Source: Mycolicibacterium phocaicum (GTDB taxonomy: Bacteria; Actinomycetota; Actinomycetes; Mycobacteriales; Mycobacteriaceae). From it: 64,000 bases of DNA. Each line of letters starts with the position of its first letter. Position 1 is the stretch's first letter. A program made the position numbers and the translations under genes. The notes beneath the pieces are model-generated. The model searched no databases and was not told where the DNA came from. It worked only from the letters and a program-made list of their open reading frames with translations. Below are positions 41,923-49,479 of the stretch, piece by piece. The stretch covers positions 1,178,001 to 1,242,000 of the forward strand of contig NZ_AP022616.1 in the NCBI RefSeq assembly GCF_010731115.1, read 5' to 3'.

Positions 41923-43704
41923 ATGTCCGCACCGCAGCAACAGAACTTCCGAGTGGATCTCGGCGGCGTCATCTCGCTGCTCAGCAAGAACCTCTATTCC
42001 AGCCCGGGCGTGTACGTCCGCGAATTGATTCAGAACGCCTACGACGCCACCCTCGCCCGCGACGCACTCAGCGACACGCCGACCCCGCGGACCATCACCA
42101 TCTCGCCATTCGGCGTCACCTCTCCGGACTCCCCGGCCAATGAATTCGCGATCACCGACGCCGGCATCGGCGTCACCGCCGATCAAGTCGAGCAGTTCCT
42201 GGCCACCGTCGGCGCGAGTTCCAAGCGTGACGAGTTGGCCCGCAGCAGGCGCACCTACATCGGGCAGTTCGGCATCGGCCTGCTGAGCTGTTTTCTGATC
42301 GCCGACGAGATCACCGTGATCTCGCGCAGCGCCGACGGCTCCGCGCCGATCGAGTGGATCGGCAACAGCGATGGGACCTACACCGTCCGACCCATCTCCG
42401 ACGACGTCGCCGTCGGCACCACCGTCCAGCTTCGGCCCCGTCCAGACATGATCGGGTGGGCCCGTGCGGAGCAGGTGACTCCCCTGGTCCAGCGCTACGC
42501 CGAGTTTCTGCCGATCGACATCACTGTGCTGAGAAGTCAAGGAAACAGGGAAGTTTCACGCCGGTACCCCTGGGCTGACGACTTCGGATCCCACCGCTCC
42601 AGCGTGCAGCAGGGTGTGCCACCTGTGTACGGCGGGGTCGGAGTGGGGCGCCAGTTCGACGTCGTTGCGATCAACGACGCCGGCCTCGGCTTGGATGCCG
42701 TCGTCTACATCGGTACGGCGGTAGGCAAATCGAAGTCCAGCGCCCGAAACCGGGTGTACGTCAACGACATGCTGATCGACGACGTGGACGCGGCGCTGCT
42801 TCCGTCATGGGCGTTCTTTGCCTGGGCGGTAGCCAACTCGACCACACTGGAGCCGACAGCCAGCCGTGAGGCCATCGTCGACAACGCCGCGCTGGTCGCG
42901 ACCCGACGCAAGCTCGGGCAGGCAGCGCTGAAGTGGTTGCGCACCTTGGCAGATACCGACCCGCAGCGGTTCTCCGAGTTCGTCGCCGACAATGAAGTGG
43001 AGCTGCGCTCGGCAGCCACACGTGACGCAGACGGCGAGAATCTGGAGCTTGCGGAAGTCGTCCTACCGATGCTGACGGTCCAAACGACAGCAGGGCAGAT
43101 GCGCCTGACCGACGTGGTCGCCCACAGTCCTAACGTTCTCTATGCCTTGTCCGTCAAGGAGTTTCACACGATCGCCAGCTTCAACCCCGAGGGACGACTC
43201 GTCGTCAACGCCGGCCACACCCTGGACCAGGAGGTGCTGCTGATGCTGCCGCAGGTCCTTTCTGGAGTGACGGTCACCCGCGCCTACCCCGCTTCCGAAG
43301 TCGCAGCACTCGCCGTACCGCCCACGGACGCGGTCGGCGACATTCTGACTTTCGAACAGCGAGCGACCCAGGCGCTCAAAGCATCTGGTGCTCGCGTTGT
43401 GGTGCGCCAGTTCCCCACCGCCGACCTGCCCGCGGTCTTCATCGGGCACGGGCAGATCGATGTGGCATCGCCCGGGTACGGCAACCTCGTGCATCTGGTG
43501 GTGAACTGGAACAACCGAGTAGTCCGCGCCCTGACCCGGACGAACGATGACCTGGTTTTCGACCGGCTCATCCAGTTGCTCTACGTGCAGGCGCGGATGG
43601 CCGCCCAATGCGACGGCCCCGAGGACCGAGCGCTGCTATCTGAGGCCCTCGACGACGTCATTCTGCTCGCCGCAGGCGTGGACGGAACGGAGGTCGGGAG
43701 ATGA
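41923..43704 (+). CDS. Hsp90/HtpG-like GHKL ATPase
   Basis: 593 residues. The N-terminal ATP-binding domain is clearly of the Hsp90 type: YVRELIQNAYDATLARD (N-box with Glu, Asn and Asp), ITDAGIGVTADQVEQFL (DxGxG) and TYIGQFGIGLLSCFLIADEI (lid and glycine-rich loop). The middle domain has LEPTASREAIVDNAAL, containing the catalytic-loop SRE of HtpG. The C-terminal third is divergent. Housekeeping HtpG is somewhat longer. The ATG follows AGGAGA. Its last four bases overlap the TPR gene, so the two products probably act together. A chaperone or conformational switch in defence is an inference from location. Confidence 0.88.
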   Translation: MSAPQQQNFRVDLGGVISLLSKNLYSSPGVYVRELIQNAYDATLARDALSDTPTPRTITISPFGVTSPDSPANEFAITDAGIGVTADQVEQFLATVGASSKRDELARSRRTYIGQFGIGLLSCFLIADEITVISRSADGSAPIEWIGNSDGTYTVRPISDDVAVGTTVQLRPRPDMIGWARAEQVTPLVQRYAEFLPIDITVLRSQGNREVSRRYPWADDFGSHRSSVQQGVPPVYGGVGVGRQFDVVAINDAGLGLDAVVYIGTAVGKSKSSARNRVYVNDMLIDDVDAALLPSWAFFAWAVANSTTLEPTASREAIVDNAALVATRRKLGQAALKWLRTLADTDPQRFSEFVADNEVELRSAATRDADGENLELAEVVLPMLTVQTTAGQMRLTDVVAHSPNVLYALSVKEFHTIASFNPEGRLVVNAGHTLDQEVLLMLPQVLSGVTVTRAYPASEVAALAVPPTDAVGDILTFEQRATQALKASGARVVVRQFPTADLPAVFIGHGQIDVASPGYGNLVHLVVNWNNRVVRALTRTNDDLVFDRLIQLLYVQARMAAQCDGPEDRALLSEALDDVILLAAGVDGTEVGR

Positions 43705-44558
43705 GCGAGCAACCGACCGCTGAGGAATGCGAATTCCTCGGCGATGAGGCGGCCGGGGCAGGACAATTCGAGAAGGCTCTGGATCACTACAGTCAAGCGC
43801 GGCGATTGCGTTGCGATGCACTGACGATGGCGTTGGCGGGCAACGATCTCGACTCGCAGTCGATGTCTACTTACGGCACCGATAGCACCCGGTTGAATCA
43901 GAAGATCCGCACGATCGTGGACGAGTTGAATCCGCCAAAGACGCTGAGCGAGCGGATCGCGGACCTGCGGGTCGAGATGGACGAGCATCTGATATCGGGT
44001 CGGCTCAATCTCGCCTCCCACCTCAGCACCCAACTCGGCGCGGCGTATGAGGAGCTCGGCGACCTGGACGAAGCTGAGTCCGCCTATCGATCCGCCGTGG
44101 TGCTCGCCCGGCAGGTCGACGCCCACGATCCCGAGCTGTTGCTGCACACCTTTTGGGCGTTGATCGACTTCCTGCCGCCGTCCGAGGAATCGGTGGCGCT
44201 GGCCAAGGAAATGGCGTCCAATCTGATCGAACGCCGTGAGATGTACCACCCGATGCGGGCAGCTGATGCGGCGTACCGGCTCGCGCTGGCAGAGCTGGAC
44301 TTCGCCGAAATCGCACCGCAGCATTTGGATTCCGCGATCGACGGCAGCACGCGGGAGGCAATGGAGATGCTCGACGGTGTCTGCTTCCACGACAAAAGCC
44401 AGGAGCTCCAGCGATGGGTCGCCGCGGTGTTGCGGGCGGTCGGCCGCGACACCGAGGCCGACCATTGGCGGTCCGCGGCCGACCGATACGAAGACTGGGA
44501 ATGGTTCACGGACCAACAGATGCCCGGGCATGTGCACCTGTGGGACATCCGGCATTGA
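43701..44558 (+). CDS. TPR-type protein partner of the Hsp90-like ATPase
   Basis: 285 residues, all-helical. TPR-like units are visible: EECEFLGDEAAGAGQFEKALDHYSQARRL (about 6-34) and LNLASHLSTQLGAAYEELGDLDEAESAYRSAVVLARQ (about 99-135), with weaker ones further on. The end is acidic and aromatic (DWEWFTDQQMPGHVHLW). No enzymatic motif. Four-base overlap with the Hsp90-like gene points to a complex; in eukaryotes TPR proteins are the classical Hsp90 co-chaperones. Unknown target. Confidence 0.82.
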   Translation: MSEQPTAEECEFLGDEAAGAGQFEKALDHYSQARRLRCDALTMALAGNDLDSQSMSTYGTDSTRLNQKIRTIVDELNPPKTLSERIADLRVEMDEHLISGRLNLASHLSTQLGAAYEELGDLDEAESAYRSAVVLARQVDAHDPELLLHTFWALIDFLPPSEESVALAKEMASNLIERREMYHPMRAADAAYRLALAELDFAEIAPQHLDSAIDGSTREAMEMLDGVCFHDKSQELQRWVAAVLRAVGRDTEADHWRSAADRYEDWEWFTDQQMPGHVHLWDIRH

Positions 44559-44605
44559 TCGTCGGCCTCGCTAGACTGGCGCTTGAAGTCGGCGAAGGGG
44601 GTCGC

Positions 44606-44929
44606 ATGGCGGACGTGGGGGGCGCACGGCTGCGCATCGAGACCGAGCCGGTCAAAGCAGCTGCCGACGAGTTTCGGACGATCGCCGATGAGTTGCGCGA
44701 AGAATTGCGCCAGCTCGTCTCGGCGGTCGAGGATGTCGTCGAAGGTTCGTGGCGCGGCGAGGCTGCTCGGATGTTCGGCCGCGATTGGGATGAGTTTCGC
44801 GCCGCCGCAACGAAGATCGTCGACGACGCCGACGAGATCGCGATCCGGGTCGTCCAAAGCGTGGAGGCCTACGCAGCACAGGATGAGCACGGCGGATCGA
44901 TCGTTCGCAGCGCGTGGGATGAGCGGTAG
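44606..44929 (+). CDS. WXG100-type ESX protein 1
   Basis: 107 residues, two-helix hairpin. The WXG turn is GSWRGEAARMF at about 50-60, between amphipathic helices (AAADEFRTIADELREELRQL; TKIVDDADEIAIRVVQSVEAYA). It lies directly upstream of a second WXG100 gene, seven bases apart. The two likely form an EsxA/EsxB-like heterodimer needed for export of the toxin encoded next. The ATG follows GAAGGGG. Confidence 0.87.
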   Translation: MADVGGARLRIETEPVKAAADEFRTIADELREELRQLVSAVEDVVEGSWRGEAARMFGRDWDEFRAAATKIVDDADEIAIRVVQSVEAYAAQDEHGGSIVRSAWDER

Positions 44930-44935
44930 GTCGCA

Positions 44936-45226
44936 ATGACTGGGTACACCGTCGACGTCGACGCGCTCAATGAACTGCGGTCGAAAATGCAGGCCTACCT
45001 GGCGCACTGCGAGACATCGTTGAGCCGGGTGGAATCGCTTATCGGTCAGGTGTCACAGTCGTGGGACGGTGCAGCCGCCGAAGCATACGAGGCTCGCCAC
45101 CGGAACTGGGTGCGGTCAGCGCACGACATGCGCACCGCGCTCGCGGACTTCACCGCGTGGTCCACCCAGGCCGAAGACGCCTACCGGACCGTCATGGCGA
45201 TGAATCTGCGCATGGCCGGCAAGTAG
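44936..45226 (+). CDS. WXG100-type ESX protein 2
   Basis: 96 residues, canonical WXG100 length. It has a WDG turn (SQSWDGAAAEAYEARHRNW), a first helix NELRSKMQAYLAHCETSLSR and a second helix with DFTAWSTQAEDAYRTVM. The C-terminal YRTVMAMN contains a Tyr positioned like the YxxxD/E export signal, though the acid is lacking. Nine bases separate it from the toxin gene. Confidence 0.9.
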   Translation: MTGYTVDVDALNELRSKMQAYLAHCETSLSRVESLIGQVSQSWDGAAAEAYEARHRNWVRSAHDMRTALADFTAWSTQAEDAYRTVMAMNLRMAGK

Positions 45227-45235
45227 CGAGCATCC

Positions 45236-46654
45236 ATGGGTACTTGGGTTGTCGATTCAGACTGGTATTTCCTGACCGCGGCGATACTCGGCCGTGCGGG
45301 ATCGAAGGTGGCTGGTGCTGCCGGCGTGGTCTCAGGCGCATCGCACGGGTCCGGCCACATGGCCGGCAACGACCCGGTCGGCACGAAATGGGGATCGCGG
45401 TATGACAGCGCCGCGCGCGATGCTGTCGGTGGCGCCGATTCGCTGGCACAAGCCTGGTCCTCGCTGGCTGGACGCGTCTACCAAGCCGGAGTCAACCATG
45501 CGTGGGCTGAATTCCACGCCGGCCGTCGCAAGATTCCCGTCCCGGCCAATCTGCCACCGCGACCGGCGATCTCTGAACCGTCGTCGACGATCTCCAGTTC
45601 CGTGGGCGCCAATGGCGTCGGTCTGACCGACATCATTCCCGGCTTGGTCGAGGCGGTCGGCAAGGAAACTCCGAACGCAGACACGAAGGGCCTCGACGCC
45701 GCTTCGGACATGTGGCAACGGTTCGCAACGACGGTCGCTGAAGCTGTCAGTGACGTGGTGAATCAGGTCAGACGACCGGACCACGACATGCCCGACGCCA
45801 CCGCGTTCTACGAGACAATCGCCAATCTGAGCGCTCCCGCGGATGCCGTCGCCGCCGACGGCCGCACACTGAGTGCCCTAACCCACAGCTTCTCTGCAGC
45901 GACCAGCGCGATGCGCGCGAACATCGCCAGTGAGGTCAACAGCACCGCGATGTGGATGGGCGGGGCCGCGTCAGTCGTGGTGCTGTCGTCGGAAGTCACC
46001 GGCGGCGCGTCATTCCGGGCCGTGCCCGCGGCCATGCGCTGGAGGCTCAACCAGGCCGGCACCAACATCCGGAGCTACATCGCCGCGGTAGAAACCGCTG
46101 CGACAGCCATTGACTCACTCACAGTTGCACTCGACCCGGCCAAAAAAGGTCTGCTTGACAACCAAATGTTCGTCGACATCGAGATCTACGATCCCGACGG
46201 CACCAAGACCCATCACCATCGCATTCCCCTGTCCAAGTGGCTGGCCTGGCAGAACTACCTGCACCGCGGCGGCCAAGAGTGGGACTGGAATCGATGGAGC
46301 TCCAACTACGACCAGCTTCAAGAGAACTCTGCAAACGGCTGGTGGTTCGACAAATACGCGGCCGAAGTGATGGGCTACAGCAAGGACGACGGATGGCATT
46401 CGCAATACTCAGACCAGACGATCGTCCCCGGTCGTCGCTGGGACTGGGTGAGTCCCGATCTCAACGAGTTCATCGAGAACAAGAGTGGACGCCTCGACAT
46501 GGACCAGCTGGCCAAAGACGAACGCGTTCTAGCCCTCGGTCATCAGCTCACCTACAACCTCAACGCAAACTATCCGTACAGCCCAGCGGAGATCGCTGCG
46601 CTCCAGAGTCTGCAAGACAGATATCCAGACCAGTTCACGGTGAATCGACTGTGA
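45236..46654 (+). CDS. Type VII-secreted polymorphic toxin with PD-(D/E)xK-like nuclease tail
   Basis: 472 residues. The N-terminal 300 are helical, Ala/Ser-rich, with WXG-like pairing helices and one hydrophobic stretch (WMGGAASVVVLSS, about 241-253). The C-terminal domain (about 310-472) is different in composition. WDW at 402-404 and IENKSGRLD at 413-421 give D403 and E414-x-K416, followed by QLAKDERVLALGH, the arrangement of restriction-endonuclease-type toxin domains. It sits after two WXG100 genes and before two related small genes, the usual toxin-immunity order. Target (DNA or RNA) not known. Confidence 0.78.
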   Translation: MGTWVVDSDWYFLTAAILGRAGSKVAGAAGVVSGASHGSGHMAGNDPVGTKWGSRYDSAARDAVGGADSLAQAWSSLAGRVYQAGVNHAWAEFHAGRRKIPVPANLPPRPAISEPSSTISSSVGANGVGLTDIIPGLVEAVGKETPNADTKGLDAASDMWQRFATTVAEAVSDVVNQVRRPDHDMPDATAFYETIANLSAPADAVAADGRTLSALTHSFSAATSAMRANIASEVNSTAMWMGGAASVVVLSSEVTGGASFRAVPAAMRWRLNQAGTNIRSYIAAVETAATAIDSLTVALDPAKKGLLDNQMFVDIEIYDPDGTKTHHHRIPLSKWLAWQNYLHRGGQEWDWNRWSSNYDQLQENSANGWWFDKYAAEVMGYSKDDGWHSQYSDQTIVPGRRWDWVSPDLNEFIENKSGRLDMDQLAKDERVLALGHQLTYNLNANYPYSPAEIAALQSLQDRYPDQFTVNRL

Positions 46655-46672
46655 CCAACAGGGAGAATCAGG

Positions 46673-47218
46673 ATGGGTAAGTCGTTCGACTACGTCCCCG
46701 TGCAACTCACCAAGGCGTTCCGCGAAGCGCAAACCAACGAACAGTTCTTGGGTTGGCTGAAGATGCAGGAAGCCTCGATGGAAATCGAATTTCCCTATGA
46801 AGACCTACCGGACGTGCGCGACATCATGTTCACCAAAGACAGTCTTGCGGTAGTCGAACAGAAGCTGATGGAGCTGTACCCCGACGATCCCAGCGCCTAT
46901 GCAAATGAGGAAGCTGTTCACCGAACGATGCGCTACGCGTACTACGTTGGCGAAACAGTCCGACGTGCCATTGAAGCAACCTGGGTAGCACTGCCGCCGC
47001 CCAGCCAGAAAGGCCAACCGGGAGCGTTGCTCCCGGCCATCGACGTGCTCTTCGACGAGATGTTGGTTCAACCCTTGCTGTTGATCCGATTCGCACTCAC
47101 CCGCCGAACAGGCCTGGAGATCACGCGCGTGTACAACAACATTCTGCGTCTCTATGACGAATGGGCTGAAAAGGGTCGTCCACCACGGGAGTTTGGCGGC
47201 ACCTTGCGCGAGGAATGA
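46673..47218 (+). CDS. Putative immunity protein, copy 1
   Basis: 181 residues, cytosolic, no signal peptide, acidic-aromatic. Starts MGKSFDYVPVQLTKAF and contains NEQFLGWLKMQEAS, MRYAYYVGETVRRAIEATWVALP and a C-terminal EFGGTLREE. No known family. Placed immediately after the toxin gene and followed by a diverged second copy; the position suggests that it neutralises the toxin. GGGAGAATCAGG precedes the ATG. Confidence 0.78.
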   Translation: MGKSFDYVPVQLTKAFREAQTNEQFLGWLKMQEASMEIEFPYEDLPDVRDIMFTKDSLAVVEQKLMELYPDDPSAYANEEAVHRTMRYAYYVGETVRRAIEATWVALPPPSQKGQPGALLPAIDVLFDEMLVQPLLLIRFALTRRTGLEITRVYNNILRLYDEWAEKGRPPREFGGTLREE

Positions 47219-47527
47219 GTGGCTGACGTTGAAGAATCGTCATGGGTGAGTCCTTCGACTACGTCCCGACGCAACTCACTCGAGCGTTCCGCGATGCACA
47301 GTCCAACGAACAGTTCCTGGGCTGGCTGAAGATGCAGGAAGCGGTCATGGAGATCGAATTTCCGTACTACGACCTCCCCGAGATACGCGAGCAGATGTAC
47401 ACCGAAGCGAGCTTGGCGATAGTCGAACAGAAGCTCCTCGGCCTGTACGACAACCATCGAAGCGCCTTCTCGCTCGAGAACGTCCACACGACCATGAGGT
47501 ACGTCTACTACGTTGGCGAGACATTTC

Positions 47528-47551
47528 GAGCAATTGTCAATACCTGTGGAT
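47528..47551 (+). repeat. Left terminal inverted repeat of the IS
   Basis: 24-bp end with GAGCAATTG followed by TCAATACCTGTGGAT. It adjoins the left copy of the target duplication, AGACATTTC. Confidence 0.92.
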
Positions 47552-47560
47552 CGGGGTGTT

Positions 47561-48873
47561 TCAGGCGACCTCCGTTTCGGTGTGTTGATCGCCGTCTGAC
47601 GGTGGTGTCGGTGGGGTGATGTCGGTGGGCCGTTCGAGCAGTTTGCCTTTGTGGAAGACCGCTCCGGCGCGGACGAGGGCGACCAGATGTGGGGCGTTGA
47701 CGGCCCGCCAACGGGCTTGGGCTGCGTCGATCAGCTTGTAGGCCATGGCCAATCCAGCGGCCCGCGATCCCGGACCCTTGGTGACCTTCGTTCTCAAACG
47801 CACTGTGGCGAAGGTGGATTCGATCGGATTCGTGGTACGCAGATGGATCCAGTGCTCGGCGGGGTAGTGGTAGAACTCCAGCAGGACATCGAGGTCGTCG
47901 ACGATCTTGGCGACCACTTTCGGGTACTTCGCGCCGAAGGCAACCGCGAAGGCCTTGACCGCGACCTGAGCTTTGTCGATGTCTTCGGCGTTGTAGATGT
48001 CCTGATGGCCGCCAGCGCGGCCGGATGCGCTGACTTCGGCAGTGCGGAAAGGACGTTGGCCTGCTTGTGGAACCAGCAGCGCTGCTCTCGGGTCTTCGGG
48101 AATACCTCCCGCACCGCCTTCCAGAACCCGAGCGCGCCATCGCCGACGGCCAGCACTGGGGCGGTCATGCCGCGTCGTTTGCAGTCGCGCAGCAGATCCG
48201 CCCACGACTCGCATGACTCCCGATAGCCGTCGGTGATCGCCACGAGCTCTTTGCGGCCGTCAGCGCGCACGCCGAGCATCACCAGCAGGCACAGCTTCTC
48301 CTGGTCCAGGCGGACCTTGAGGTGAATGCCGTCGACCCACAGGTAGACGTAGTCGCTGCCGGACAGGTCCCGGGCAGCGAACGTACGGGCTTCGTCTTGC
48401 CACTGCGCGGTCAGACGGGTGATCGTGGTGGCCGACAACCCGGCACCCGAGCCGAGGAACTGCTCGAGTGCGGGCCCGAAGTCGCTGGTCGATAGGCCGT
48501 GCAGATACAGCAGCGGCAGCACCTCACTCATCTGCGGGGACTTGCGTGCCCAGGCCGGCAGGATCGCCGAGGAAAACCGCTGCCGCTCACCAGAATCGGG
48601 GTCGACACGGCGATCGTTGACCCGCGGCGCCTTCACCTGCACGGCACCGGCCGCGGTCAGCACCTCACGCGGCTGGTGATAGCCGTTGCGGACCACCAGT
48701 CGGTGACCGTTCTCGTCGAGCTGATCAGCGAATGCGGCCACGTACGCGGCGACCTCGGCCTGCAGGGCAGCGGCCAACATCTGCCGGGCTCCGTCGCGGA
48801 CGATCTCGTCCAACAACGACCGGCCGGCCTCGCCGCCGTTGGCCTCCTCGGCATCGTGAACTACGGTGAGCAT
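47561..48873 (-). pseudogene. IS256-family transposase, frameshifted
   Basis: Mutator-type DDE transposase of about 437 residues if read through one frameshift. The N-terminal frame has YLWVDGIHLKVRLDQEKLCL (first Asp) and VLAVGDGALGFWKAV (second Asp), up to HPAALAAI. The remaining homologous sequence (IYNAEDIDKAQVAV ... WIHLRTTNPIESTF with the catalytic Glu) lies in a different frame. One missing base near 48003, in the codon after AAI, accounts for it. The encoded product would lose the catalytic Glu, so the copy is probably inactive unless the base is a sequencing error. Confidence 0.9.
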
Positions 48874-48984
48874 GGGCGTACCTTCCCAACCAGCGCGCCA
48901 ACGCCGGTCTTGATCGAATACCTGATTCCGTGATGATCATCCTCGGGAAGGTGCGCCCACTTTCAGGCCGCCTCCTCGGGCCTC

Positions 48985-49008
48985 ATCCACAGGTATTGAT
49001 CATTGCTC
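48985..49008 (-). repeat. Right terminal inverted repeat of the IS
   Basis: Reverse complement begins GAGCAATGA followed by TCAATACCTGTGGAT, differing from the left end at two bases. It adjoins the right copy of AGACATTTC. Confidence 0.92.
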
Positions 49009-49479
49009 AGACATTTCGCCGTGCCTGTGAAGGGACATGGGTGGCCCTCCCCGTGGCCGACGCATACCTACCTGCGATTGACTTTCCGATGCGCGAAACC
49101 ATGACCAAGCCAACAGACCTCGTAGAGGGAACAGTCAACCGACGCGACGGGAAACACCTGACGAAGGTCTACGGACACGCCGTGCGCAGCTATCGCGAGT
49201 GGACTGAAGCAGGCAAGCCCGAACGGACCTTCCGCGGCACTCTGCGCGAAGCCGACGAATAGGCGGGCAGTCCTAGTTTTTCAACCGAGCTACCAATCAG
49301 TCACAACTTGTCGGCTCGACATGCAACACTGCTCGGTTCGCCCGCCAGCAAAGGAATTCGCATCGTGACAACACCTCGACCATTGACCGGCAGAAATTGA
49401 CGATCATGTTGCTCACTACCAGTACAGTGACCCTGTGAGTCCGACTATGTTCGTGAATGAACATTCCGGCTGAGCGCGC

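Larger units (their letters stand above)
47528..49008 (-). mobile_element. IS256-family (Mutator) insertion sequence, 1481 bp
   Basis: Both ends carry a 24-bp terminal inverted repeat, matching at 22 positions (GAGCAAT, two mismatched bases, TCAATACCTGTGGAT). The element is flanked by a perfect 9-bp direct repeat AGACATTTC (47519-47527 and 49009-49017), the 8-9 bp duplication expected of this family. One transposase gene lies inside on the minus strand and carries a frameshift. It is inserted in the second immunity gene. Confidence 0.95.
47242..49262 (+). pseudogene. Putative immunity gene, copy 2, split by an IS element
   Basis: The 5' part (47242-47527) encodes MGESFDYVPTQLTRAF ... MRYVYYVGETF and is closely related to copy 1. 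The IS then intervenes. Joining 47527 to 49018, which removes the IS and one target-site copy, restores a continuous 176-residue frame: YVGET-FRRACEGTWVALP ... ERTFRGTLREADE, co-linear with copy 1. The interrupted 5' part now runs into the IS and stops after 125 codons. The gene must have been intact until the insertion, so the loss is probably recent. Confidence 0.92.

Noticed and set aside
47561..48873. Programmed frameshift in the transposase
   Set aside because: No slippery run at the junction, and the family normally encodes a single uninterrupted frame.
48930..49262. Independent small gene right of the IS
   Set aside because: Its first part lies inside the IS end; the remainder is the 3' half of the split immunity gene.
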